Source of the DNA: JBBQVS01 sp964250805
GTDB lineage: Bacteria; Chloroflexota; Ktedonobacteria; Ktedonobacterales; Ktedonobacteraceae
Length of the DNA: 19,309 nucleotides
Direction of reading: 5' to 3'
NCBI GenBank assembly: GCA_964250805.1
Contig: CAXUHG010000110.1
Location: forward strand, 1-19,309
The position numbers and the translations under genes are program-made. Under the pieces are notes generated by a model. That model ran no database searches. It was not told where the DNA came from and saw only the letters and a program-made list of their open reading frames with translations. Position 1 is the first letter of the stretch. Each line of letters starts with the position of its first letter. Of this stretch, positions 7,202-14,029 are shown one piece after another.

Positions 7202-7325
7202 TGAAAAATTCCAATAAATTTTGATAATGGTATGAGGAACTACGCTATTATCTTACCTATATTATAGCACCATACACAGCAATGAAAAATATCATCAATT
7301 TTCTCGAAGGCAAGGAGGGTTTTCT

Positions 7326-8054
7326 ATGGAAGAACAACAGCAAAACAGTAATTCCCACGGTAGTACACAAACGGCAGAGGCTAAAGCGCACCACTACGAC
7401 GCCAGTAAATACGAGCGGCCTTCGGTCACAGTAGATGTAGTGATGATGAGCCTACGCCAGCGCGACCTGCAAGTTTTGTTGGTAAAGCGGCGTTCATGGC
7501 CTTATGAGGGCATGTGGGCGATTCCGGGTGGCTTTGTCAATATGGATGAGTCGCTAGAGACGGCGGCGAAGCGCGAACTGCAAGAGGAAACGGGTCTACA
7601 GGATGTCTACCTGGAACAACTCTATACCTTCGGCGACCCTGGACGTGATCCACGCACACGTGTCATCACGGTTGTCTACTTTGCCCTGCTCGACTCAGAG
7701 CGTTTGCAGGTGCGTGCTGCCAGCGACGCCGCTGACGTAGGTTGGTTCTCCGTCTACAGTCTACCCCAACTCGCCTTCGACCACGCCCAGATACTTGACT
7801 ACACGCTCAACCGTTTACGTGGCAAACTCGACTATACCACGATTGCGTTTAGCCTCTTACCAGAACAATTCACGTTGCGCGAACTCCAACGCGTCTACGA
7901 GATTATCCAGCACAAAAAGCTCGACAAGCGCAACTTCCGCAAGAAAATTCTCTCAACCGGCATCTTAGAAGATACTGGTGCCAAGAAGATGGAAGGCACG
8001 CATCGCCCCGCGCGGCTCTATCGTTTCAATCCAGAGGCCGAGGCGAAGTTGTAA
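7326..8054 (+). CDS. NrtR-like regulator: Nudix domain plus winged helix
   Basis: This 242-residue protein has a Nudix domain at about residues 33-165 and a C-terminal winged helix at about 175-240 with basic segments (KLDKRNFRKK; HRPARLYRF). This is the layout of NrtR, which senses ADP-ribose and represses NAD-synthesis or salvage genes. The Nudix box is complete, G69-x5-E75-x7-R83-E84-L85-x-E87-E88-x-G90-L91. It may therefore keep hydrolase activity, whereas many NrtR proteins have a degraded box. It starts after a perfect AAGGAGG site with 8-base spacing. The next gene is a nicotinamidase-like hydrolase on the same strand, which supports a NAD-salvage role. A plain ADP-ribose pyrophosphatase is the alternative. 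Confidence 0.85.
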   Translation: MEEQQQNSNSHGSTQTAEAKAHHYDASKYERPSVTVDVVMMSLRQRDLQVLLVKRRSWPYEGMWAIPGGFVNMDESLETAAKRELQEETGLQDVYLEQLYTFGDPGRDPRTRVITVVYFALLDSERLQVRAASDAADVGWFSVYSLPQLAFDHAQILDYTLNRLRGKLDYTTIAFSLLPEQFTLRELQRVYEIIQHKKLDKRNFRKKILSTGILEDTGAKKMEGTHRPARLYRFNPEAEAKL

Positions 8055-8080
8055 CATCTCTTTATGATCGTGATGAGGTA

Positions 8081-8183
8081 GGGCAAGGGCACCCGCAAGG
8101 GGATGCCCCTCCCATATGACGATCACGATAGGGAGCGGATTCGTGTATGGGAGGGGCATCCCCTTGCGGGTGCCCTTGTCCCC
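8081..8183. repeat. GC-rich palindromic repeat, complete copy
   Basis: Arms of about 36 bases (8081-8116 and 8146-8183) are complementary except for a one-base indel near the outer end and enclose a 29-base loop. The left arm begins GGGCAAGGGCACCCGCAAGG. A partial copy lies at 1-74, and a diverged, similarly built one lies within the gene at 8945-9958. It sits between the Nudix regulator and the nicotinamidase-like gene, where its RNA hairpin could attenuate read-through or stabilise the upstream message. Confidence 0.8.
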
Positions 8184-8208
8184 GTGTACTAAGGATAGAG
8201 GAAATATC

Positions 8209-8937
8209 ATGACTACACCAACAGCATCGATCATCGAGCAAGGTTCAGCATTTCTACAGGCTCTTGTCGCGTGGGAGCAGCAACTACCTACTATCTCCTG
8301 GGACAGTTTACATGAGGATATAGAGGCGGAGCGTGTCGCGCTCTTTAGCGTCGATATGATTAAAGGATTTTGTACCGAGGGACCGCTATCCAGTCCACGC
8401 ATTCAGGCGATTGCGCCAACAGTCGCACAGACATTCGAGCAGGCATACGCGGCTGGTATCCGTGACTTCATTCTTGCTCAGGATGCTCACACACCCGATG
8501 CGGTTGAGTTCGAGAGCTACCCACCGCACTGTATCGCTGGCACAAGCGAGGCCGAGACGATTCCCGAACTGGCGCAATTGCCCTTTGCGGAACTCTTCAC
8601 CATCATACCCAAAAACTCGCTCAACCCTTTTCATGGGACGGAACTGCTAGCATGGCAGGACATTCACCGCGACCTGAGCGTCGCTATCGTTGTTGGCGAC
8701 TGCACCGACCTGTGTGTCCATCAAATGGCGATGCATCTCAAACTCTACGCTAACGCCCTCGACAGAAAAATGCGCGTCATCGTGCCCGCGAACGCCGTGC
8801 AGACCTTCGATACTCCTCTCGAAACGGCGCAACAACTCGGCATTCTCCCACATAGTGGTGACGTGTTACACCTGCTGTTTTTGTATCATATGCGTTTGAA
8901 TGGAATCGAGGTTGTGAAGGAGATTACTCTATCCTAA
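8209..8937 (+). CDS. Nicotinamidase-like cysteine hydrolase (isochorismatase superfamily)
   Basis: This 242-residue enzyme has the cysteine-hydrolase triad D49 (FSVDM), K135 (IPKNS) and C169 (DCTDLCV). It also has nicotinamidase-type metal ligands D92 and H94 (QDAH) and H107 in PPHCIAGT, a close match to the WPxHCVxGT signature. The likely reaction is nicotinamide to nicotinate plus ammonia, feeding the Preiss-Handler route to NAD. About 40 extra N-terminal residues precede the core. I chose the ATG at 8209, after AGAGGA; the open frame continues upstream to 8116, but that part is made of the palindromic repeat. The NrtR-like gene upstream supports the assignment. Another isochorismatase-like amidase remains possible. 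Confidence 0.83.
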   Translation: MTTPTASIIEQGSAFLQALVAWEQQLPTISWDSLHEDIEAERVALFSVDMIKGFCTEGPLSSPRIQAIAPTVAQTFEQAYAAGIRDFILAQDAHTPDAVEFESYPPHCIAGTSEAETIPELAQLPFAELFTIIPKNSLNPFHGTELLAWQDIHRDLSVAIVVGDCTDLCVHQMAMHLKLYANALDRKMRVIVPANAVQTFDTPLETAQQLGILPHSGDVLHLLFLYHMRLNGIEVVKEITLS

Positions 8938-8944
8938 AGTTGTA

Positions 8945-9958
8945 TTATGAAGATGCATCCATACGTACCGCTAACCAAAACACAAGTAACATCGCTTGCT
9001 CATTGACTGTTGCAGTTTGCAAAATTTCACGTAATGCGATGCCGTGTGTGGGATAGGTACGTAGCAAATAGGTCGGGTGCGAGAATGGATGCTCGCTTCG
9101 CAAAAGCGCATTGCGTATGTCGTCGCGTGCCTGCATCAACTCAAAATTGGTTGCTTCTCGCACCGCATTTTCCCAGGGTAACGTCCTTATCCAGAGACCT
9201 ACATTTTTCAAAAATGGCGTGAAACGTTTGCGAATAAAGTGATCGAGGTTCGTATTATCTTTAATGAATAATGCGTGTAAACCCATACCCTTTGCCAGGA
9301 TGCGTAACTCCGTCATCACCTCCGCGTCATCATAAGCTTCATCGTAACCTTCAAATGTGCCAGATATCACATCTATTAGTAGACGTATAAAGGTGGGAAA
9401 ATAGGTTTTACCAATGCGCTTACGTGCATGCCGTAGTGGTTTATAATCCAGACGGGCAACCGCGAATCGCTCAATGATATCTATAAGGGCAGGGAGACCG
9501 CGCGGGTCTTCCATACATTTTCCTTTGACGATATATGTAGGGGAGACTCTCGCGGTCTCCCTGTCCCTCTCAACCTCTGATGGTTCTTCCAACCTCATCT
9601 CTTCAGAAGCTTTTAGCATGATAAGAAATTGGACAAATTGCGAAAGCTGGATTGCCGCATGCTCTATATGTTCTCTGATTATGGGAAACGCAACAGGATA
9701 GCTCGCCCACCAAAGTTGCCATGCAAGATGAGAGAGCCGCCGTTCTCGTACACGTAAGCTACAAAGCAGGAGGAATTGCTCACTTGTGCCAGCAGGATAC
9801 AGCGATTGCGAGCCTTGCGCTTTCCCCAATGCCAGTTGCTTAGGGCGTGGCAGGAGACCTGCACGGTGCCAGCGTACAAGTTGCTGCATACTCACGTTGT
9901 AGCCATGCTCATGAGCAAGCGTTAAGAGATGTTGACTGCTTTCAGCGTTTCTTTCCAT
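8945..9958 (-). CDS. Uncharacterised protein with MerR-like N-terminal helix-turn-helix
   Basis: I do not recognise the full protein (337 residues from the ATG). Residues about 15-70 resemble a MerR/HTH_17-type reader (VRWHRAGLLPRP, later SLYPAGTSEQ), so DNA binding is plausible. The rest is mainly helical with no catalytic motif I can name. About 30 residues near 131-158, rich in Arg, Glu and Pro, are encoded by an inverted repeat (9486-9568) that looks inserted. The frame can also begin at a GTG (9967), but that codon lies in the predicted -10 box, so I chose the ATG at 9956-9958; transcription would then be almost leaderless. Its stop is 7 bases from that of the convergent hydrolase gene, with no hairpin between. 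Confidence 0.75.
   Translation of the reverse strand: MERNAESSQHLLTLAHEHGYNVSMQQLVRWHRAGLLPRPKQLALGKAQGSQSLYPAGTSEQFLLLCSLRVRERRLSHLAWQLWWASYPVAFPIIREHIEHAAIQLSQFVQFLIMLKASEEMRLEEPSEVERDRETARVSPTYIVKGKCMEDPRGLPALIDIIERFAVARLDYKPLRHARKRIGKTYFPTFIRLLIDVISGTFEGYDEAYDDAEVMTELRILAKGMGLHALFIKDNTNLDHFIRKRFTPFLKNVGLWIRTLPWENAVREATNFELMQARDDIRNALLRSEHPFSHPTYLLRTYPTHGIALREILQTATVNEQAMLLVFWLAVRMDASS
9486..9568. repeat. Palindromic repeat inside a reading frame
   Basis: The segment AGGGCAGGGAGACCGCG (9486-9502) is complementary, apart from one inserted base, to CGCGGTCTCCCTGTCCCT (9551-9568), with weaker pairing inside. The right half (TATGTAGGGGAGAC then TGTCCCT) has the same build as the GC-rich repeats at 1-74 and 8081-8183. 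It lies within the minus-strand gene 8945-9958 and is translated without a stop. I infer a diverged repeat that inserted in frame. Confidence 0.65.
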
Positions 9959-9965
9959 ACATCTC

Positions 9966-9994
9966 ACTATACAGACTTACGCGAACTATTGCAA
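9966..9994 (-). promoter_or_regulatory. Promoter of the MerR-like gene, possibly leaderless
   Basis: On the minus strand, TTGCAA (9989-9994), a 17-bp spacer and TATAGT (9966-9971) predict a transcription start at about 9958-9959, which is the ATG itself. Confidence 0.5.
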
Positions 9995-10068
9995 GAAGTG
10001 CGAAGGGGTATATGTTAGAGTAAAAGAGATGAGACTTGATAATGCGCATGGACGAAATAATTTGGGAG

Positions 10069-10187
10069 GTAGGGGTCTAATTCATTACACCCTGTTGGCG
10101 ACGTACCCTGTAGAGGATGCGAAAATGTGGTTCAACCCCCTTGAGCCTTGTGCATCGCTCACAGGGTGTAATGAATTAGACCCCTAC
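10069..10187. mobile_element. MITE-like element, family B
   Basis: Perfect 27-bp terminal inverted repeats (10069-10095, beginning GTAGGGGTCTAATTC, and 10161-10187) bound a 119-bp element with a 65-base non-coding middle. It lies between the divergent MerR-like gene and the orphan gene at 10238. No target duplication is clear. Only one copy is present here. Confidence 0.75.
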
Positions 10188-10237
10188 AGACGCATTTAAT
10201 TTACCAATACACATCATTTTATAGGAGAAACATTATC

Positions 10238-11611
10238 ATGCACCTGCTTGGTTCACGCAACACCTTCACGTATAGTTTTGGCTTCAATATGATGGTCGAT
10301 TTCTGTATCTGGGTTCTGGAAACGGACGGTTTACAGGTGACGCCATTCGATCAGCATCCCGATGGCGACGGCTCGCTACGTGCCGTTGGTCTGAATGCAG
10401 AGGGCTGGCAATCGTGGCTGATTCGTGTCGTCAATTTGCAATACGAGCAGCGACAGACGAATATGAAACGCGTGTTGAAAGACCCACTTAATATGCAAAA
10501 AATAGACCCTCGTTCTCTCTTCATACCCGAAGTTCATAATCCTCCTATGGCATGGAGAGGAGATGCTACTATAGGGAGCCGATTAGCCGAATTGTGGGAG
10601 CAGTATGGACCTATTTCCAGCAAACGATACAAAGGAGAGATAAAGTTTTCGAGAGCAATGACAAAAGAAGAGCAGAAGGGTGGAAAGAGGCTGTATGATG
10701 AATTACAACCATATTATTCGCTCTTGCCGATGCTGGAAATTCTTTTTGTAAGTTATCCACAACCCCTCGACTATCTGATACTACCGATATCAATCGTCAT
10801 GACCGTGACAGAGGACCAGCCAGATGTGGCGGAATTTCGGCAACGCGTTCTCGATGTCGCGGCAGGACTTACTAGTAACGGCTCGACACAGCGTCAAAAA
10901 CAAACTGGCTATACATTTTCGCCTTTTAGTAGTCCTGACGTATCAAAGCCGATGTACAAAATATACCCGCGCAAACCTGTGCAAATTGTAGCTCCACGTC
11001 CCAAGGTACATATCGTTGCTGATACCCAGGCCAAACAGCTCATTCTTGACAATTTAAGCGATGATGAACGTTCTCATTTAGGCGAAGTCAATATGGAAAC
11101 AGTGCAATTTCTCCGTGAGAAAAGCATTCCTGGCTGGCAAATGTATTATGGAAGCTTTGAAGAGATCGACGGCGAAAAACACTCTATGGTCTGGATTCTA
11201 CAGCAAAGTGAAAATGGGCAGTGGAGACTCAAAAGTAGTTCATCAAGTGGGAATTTTCGTGAGGGGGTGGAGAAATATCTTGCGCCAGTGCGCGATCATC
11301 CCTTACTTTCTTTCGGAGGAGGAGTAAATTCAACATATGCAAATGATAGTGCTAGCAAGTATGAACTTGTTGCGCATGGTGAAATTCTTGACAACGGCTT
11401 TGATGTGACGCGCGTGCGCCTTATCAGTAAGGATGGGCAAGTCTTTGAGGACACTGTACAGGATAGCCTCGTCCTCTTCGCCGTTACTCAGGAGCAAGCA
11501 ATACAGTTGCCGATGCAAGCTGAACTGTACAACGCAAAAGGCGAGCTGATCTGGCGTGAAACCGTGTTGGATAACCGCCCACCCAAGTGGATGAGGTTTA
11601 GAAAACAGTAA
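10238..11611 (+). CDS. Uncharacterised 457-residue protein
   Basis: I do not recognise this protein. No signal peptide or membrane span is seen, so it should be cytoplasmic. The N-terminal 65 residues are aromatic-rich (PFDQHPDGDGSLRA, then W..W). The middle has a charged stretch at about 125-150 (SKRYKGEIKF, KEEQKGGKR). Residues about 290-345 (WQMYYGSFEEIDGEKH, MVWILQQSENGQWRL) and about 370-455 look like beta-sheet modules. Codons in 10550-10720 favour AGA, AGG and AAA unlike the flanks, which may mark an inserted or fast-changing stretch. The start follows an AGGAG site. The last six residues are encoded inside the convergent hairpin. It is a single-gene unit between a MITE-like element and that hairpin. 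Confidence 0.8.
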   Translation: MHLLGSRNTFTYSFGFNMMVDFCIWVLETDGLQVTPFDQHPDGDGSLRAVGLNAEGWQSWLIRVVNLQYEQRQTNMKRVLKDPLNMQKIDPRSLFIPEVHNPPMAWRGDATIGSRLAELWEQYGPISSKRYKGEIKFSRAMTKEEQKGGKRLYDELQPYYSLLPMLEILFVSYPQPLDYLILPISIVMTVTEDQPDVAEFRQRVLDVAAGLTSNGSTQRQKQTGYTFSPFSSPDVSKPMYKIYPRKPVQIVAPRPKVHIVADTQAKQLILDNLSDDERSHLGEVNMETVQFLREKSIPGWQMYYGSFEEIDGEKHSMVWILQQSENGQWRLKSSSSSGNFREGVEKYLAPVRDHPLLSFGGGVNSTYANDSASKYELVAHGEILDNGFDVTRVRLISKDGQVFEDTVQDSLVLFAVTQEQAIQLPMQAELYNAKGELIWRETVLDNRPPKWMRFRKQ

Positions 11612-11661
11612 AGACATTGTAGACCCGAATGGGTCTACAATGTCTTTACTGTTTTCTAAAC
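11596..11661. terminator. 31-bp perfect hairpin closing two convergent genes
   Basis: Arms 11596-11626 and 11631-11661 (from GTTTAGAAAACAGTAAAG) are perfectly complementary with a 4-base loop. Each arm holds the stop codon of one gene (TAA at 11609-11611; TAG of the minus-strand gene at 11656-11658). It should act as a bidirectional terminator; each RNA ends in a short U-rich run inside the stem (CTGTTTTCTAAAC on the plus strand). Confidence 0.8.
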
Positions 11662-12399
11662 TCTTGATACTTCTAGCACATCCAATACTTCGTCAAGTGC
11701 ATGAATGAGTAGGCAATCGACCATGCTCTTCTCAACGCGATGAGGACGGTCAAGTAATATGGGGACCATGCCGACGGAACGCGCACCAAGTACATCGTTG
11801 ACGTAGGTGTCGCCAACGTGCATAGAGTAGTCGGCGATACTGTTTGTGCGCTGTAATGCAAGGTCGTAGAGTTGTGGTGCTGGTTTCGCATAGCGTGTGG
11901 CGGCGGAGATGACGACTGTCTCGAAATATTGGATCAGGTTCAGATGGCGTAGAATGGGGCCAAGTACAATGCCCCAATCAGAGATGACGCCCATTGTATA
12001 GCCTACGCGACGCAATGCCTCAAGTGTTGGTAGTACATCAGAGTAGGTATCCCAACGTCTAGGTTCCCCATACGCATCAGCAATCGCGCTACCAAGCCGA
12101 TGTAGCCGCGCCTCGTCTTGTTCCTCTATCAGCGGGCGTAACATGTTTTTGAAGTAGCCAACCCACATGTTGGAAATGGCTTGCTCGTCGCTCCATAGAT
12201 GGCGATTGAGGCGTACCTGACTGAAATAATAGTCGTCGGCCTCTTTCATGCGCTGCTCCATTGCATTCAACTGCACATGGAGGCCGAGACTCTGGCAAAC
12301 TTCAAGGCAAATCTCTGCGTCCGATGGTGTCGGACGCAGCAATGTGAAACCTGCATCGAAGAAGATGGTTCGTATCGACTGCGGTTGCTCGAATTGCAT
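11656..12399 (-). CDS. HAD-superfamily hydrolase-like protein
   Basis: This 247-residue protein has the four HAD motifs: D15 in FFDAGFTLL (nucleophile), S140 in VISDWG, K172 in YAKPAPQ, and GD (196-197) with D202 in HVGDTYVNDVLGA. A helical cap lies at about 25-115. The acid two residues after the nucleophile, which normally protonates the leaving group, is G17. Phosphatase turnover may thus be slow, or the protein may belong to a HAD branch with altered chemistry, so the substrate is open. It starts 26 bases after the prfA stop on the same strand and is probably cotranscribed with it. Confidence 0.85.
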   Translation of the reverse strand: MQFEQPQSIRTIFFDAGFTLLRPTPSDAEICLEVCQSLGLHVQLNAMEQRMKEADDYYFSQVRLNRHLWSDEQAISNMWVGYFKNMLRPLIEEQDEARLHRLGSAIADAYGEPRRWDTYSDVLPTLEALRRVGYTMGVISDWGIVLGPILRHLNLIQYFETVVISAATRYAKPAPQLYDLALQRTNSIADYSMHVGDTYVNDVLGARSVGMVPILLDRPHRVEKSMVDCLLIHALDEVLDVLEVSRV

Positions 12400-12425
12400 T
12401 CCCTACTATCCTCTCTCTACAGCAC

Positions 12426-13514
12426 TTATCGTTTGACCTCTTCAAACAGATTTTGCAGTTTGTCGGCCTGATCGACGGTAATCAAGTTGTCGATAAAGCC
12501 ATCGAGTTCGCCGTTCATCACGCCGGGGAGATTGTGGCGTGTGAGTCCAATGCGGTGATCGGTGACGCGATCCTGCGGAAAGTTATAGGTGCGAATCTTC
12601 TCGCTGCGATCACCCGTCTGCACCTGTGATTGACGCGTCTTGCGGAGTTCTTCCTGCCGTTTAGCCTCTTCCATATCCCAGAGTCGCGCCTTCAACACGG
12701 TCATAGCCTTGAGCTTGTTCTTCAACTGCGATTTCTCATCCTGACAGGTCACAACAAGTCCCGTTGGCAAGTGGGTCAAACGCACGGCTGAGTCGGTGGT
12801 GTTGACGCTCTGACCGCCGTGTCCCGTTGAGCGGTAGACATCGACGCGCAGATCGCTCTCTTTGACATCGATCTGGATATCGTCGTCGGCCTCTGGCAGC
12901 ACAATCACCTTCGCAGTAGAGGTGTGAATACGTCCGTTAGCCTCGGTCACGGGAACACGCTGCACACGATGCGTGCCGCCCTCGTATTTCATGCGGCTAT
13001 ACGCACCCTTGCCCTTGACCACAAACGTTACATCTTTAATACCGCCTTGTTCGGTGTCGTTGATGTCGAGAATTTCAATCTTCCAGCGTTTCGTTTCCGC
13101 GTATCGTGTGTACATGCGAAAGAGTTCGCCCGCGAACAATGCCGCCTCATCGCCACCAGCACCACCTTGAATCGTCACGATGGCGTTTTTCTCATCCATA
13201 ATGTCTTTTGGGAGCAGCATGATCTTGACATCTTCAAGTAACTGCTCTTTATGAGATTTGAGTTGCTGCATCTCCTCATATGCCATGTCGCGCATCTCGC
13301 CGTCTTCGCTATCGTACATCTCTTGCATTTCGGCGATCTGCTTATCTGTAGTGAGAAGTTCGGCATATTTGTTGGCAACATCCTCTAAGTCCGCGTGTTC
13401 GCGCCCGTAACGTTGCAGGGTTTCCAGGTCGTTTAGCACCTCTGGCTGTGCCATCAGGTTGTTAAGTTCTTCGTAACGCTGTGCCAGGCTTGCCAGTTTA
13501 TCCATTAAATCCAT
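12426..13514 (-). CDS. prfA: Peptide chain release factor 1
   Basis: At 362 residues this is a full-length class-I release factor. It reads UAA and UAG in the ribosomal A site and triggers peptidyl-tRNA hydrolysis. The anticodon-like tripeptide is PVT (188-190, RVQRVPVTEA), the PxT type that marks RF1 rather than RF2 (SPF). The catalytic GGQ is at 233-235 in GHGGQSVNTTDSAV. The N-terminal helical domain (1-100) and the C-terminal region with RIGLTRHNLPG are normal. It starts after a strong GGAGG site with 12-base spacing. It usually neighbours the methyltransferase gene prmC; here the next gene is the HAD protein. Confidence 0.97.
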   Translation of the reverse strand: MDLMDKLASLAQRYEELNNLMAQPEVLNDLETLQRYGREHADLEDVANKYAELLTTDKQIAEMQEMYDSEDGEMRDMAYEEMQQLKSHKEQLLEDVKIMLLPKDIMDEKNAIVTIQGGAGGDEAALFAGELFRMYTRYAETKRWKIEILDINDTEQGGIKDVTFVVKGKGAYSRMKYEGGTHRVQRVPVTEANGRIHTSTAKVIVLPEADDDIQIDVKESDLRVDVYRSTGHGGQSVNTTDSAVRLTHLPTGLVVTCQDEKSQLKNKLKAMTVLKARLWDMEEAKRQEELRKTRQSQVQTGDRSEKIRTYNFPQDRVTDHRIGLTRHNLPGVMNGELDGFIDNLITVDQADKLQNLFEEVKR

Positions 13515-13553
13515 GATTGTATAAATCCTCCCGAAAGTCCGCCCGACAGAACG

Positions 13554-13562
13554 TGTATAGCA
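13554..13562 (-). promoter_or_regulatory. Extended -10 promoter for prfA
   Basis: TGCTATACA on the minus strand gives a TGn motif plus a -10 box about 40 bases before the prfA start. The -35 region (AGTACA at 17 bp) is weak, as is common with extended -10 promoters. A second candidate lies at 13748-13756. Confidence 0.45.
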
Positions 13563-13963
13563 ATTCTCTGTCTCTATGTACTCTCATAGAGTAAAACACA
13601 TCGGAGCGGCAAAATATTGCATAAAAAGTGAGTGAAAGGGTTGTTAGAGGGTATGGAGAGGCGTCGCTACCCAGCAGCAAGCAGGTAGGGTGTGGTTGGA
13701 GTGCGTTGTGTGTAGTTTGTGTTCAAGAGACTCTGGTTCATGGAGATAGTATAGCACGTTTTATTGTCGTAAACAAAGACAAGATGCCTCATAGTTGAGT
13801 GACACATGACAGAAGTTCTCTTTGTGCGGTATTGTGGAATGGAAATGCTACTTGCTGGCAAATTTTGAGCAAGTTTTGAGCTATCTCACGCTCATTATCG
13901 AGAGTAGCAACAAAACCACGCGGTTGTAGTCGGGATTTTCTTCTCGTTTCTGTGCCGATTGTA

Positions 13964-13972
13964 TGCTATACT
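13964..13972 (+). promoter_or_regulatory. Extended -10 promoter for the XRE-TPR gene
   Basis: TGCTATACT with the TGn extension lies about 58 bases before the chosen start codon. No good -35 is seen. Its position inside the longer open frame that begins at 13952 argues for the downstream start. Confidence 0.5.
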
Positions 13973-14029
13973 TGCGCTGTTGAGTGTTTTGTACAAAAGA
14001 ATAAAAACGTGTTGTTAAGGGGTGGTAGC

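Larger units (their letters stand above)
6770..7325. other. Divergent intergenic region with assembly gap, inverted termini and two promoters
   Basis: No gene can be supported here. From left to right it holds the glycosidase promoter (6823-6852, -), an inverted terminus, 90 unresolved bases, the matching inverted terminus, and the promoter-operator of the Nudix regulator (7153-7201, +). On the minus strand TGCTATAAT also occurs (7261-7269) without a good -35. Confidence 0.7.
13515..14029. other. Divergent intergenic region between prfA and the XRE-TPR gene
   Basis: No gene is supported. Three copies of an extended -10 sequence occur: TGCTATACA (13554-13562, -), TGCTATACT (13748-13756, -) and TGCTATACT (13964-13972, +). 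The word TTTTGAGC occurs twice ten bases apart (13863-13880), a possible regulator site. Confidence 0.55.

Noticed and set aside
7261..7269. TGCTATAAT on the minus strand as an additional promoter
   Set aside because: The extended -10 is perfect, but there is no -35 and no gene start for almost 500 bases; the glycosidase gene has a better, closer promoter.
8116..8208. Upstream in-frame extension of the nicotinamidase-like gene
   Set aside because: The extension is translated palindromic repeat; a good ribosome site and the ATG at 8209 fit the family start better.
13952..14029. Upstream in-frame extension of the XRE-TPR gene
   Set aside because: It contains the extended -10 promoter and encodes an unlikely Cys-rich peptide; the ATG at 14030 has a ribosome site.
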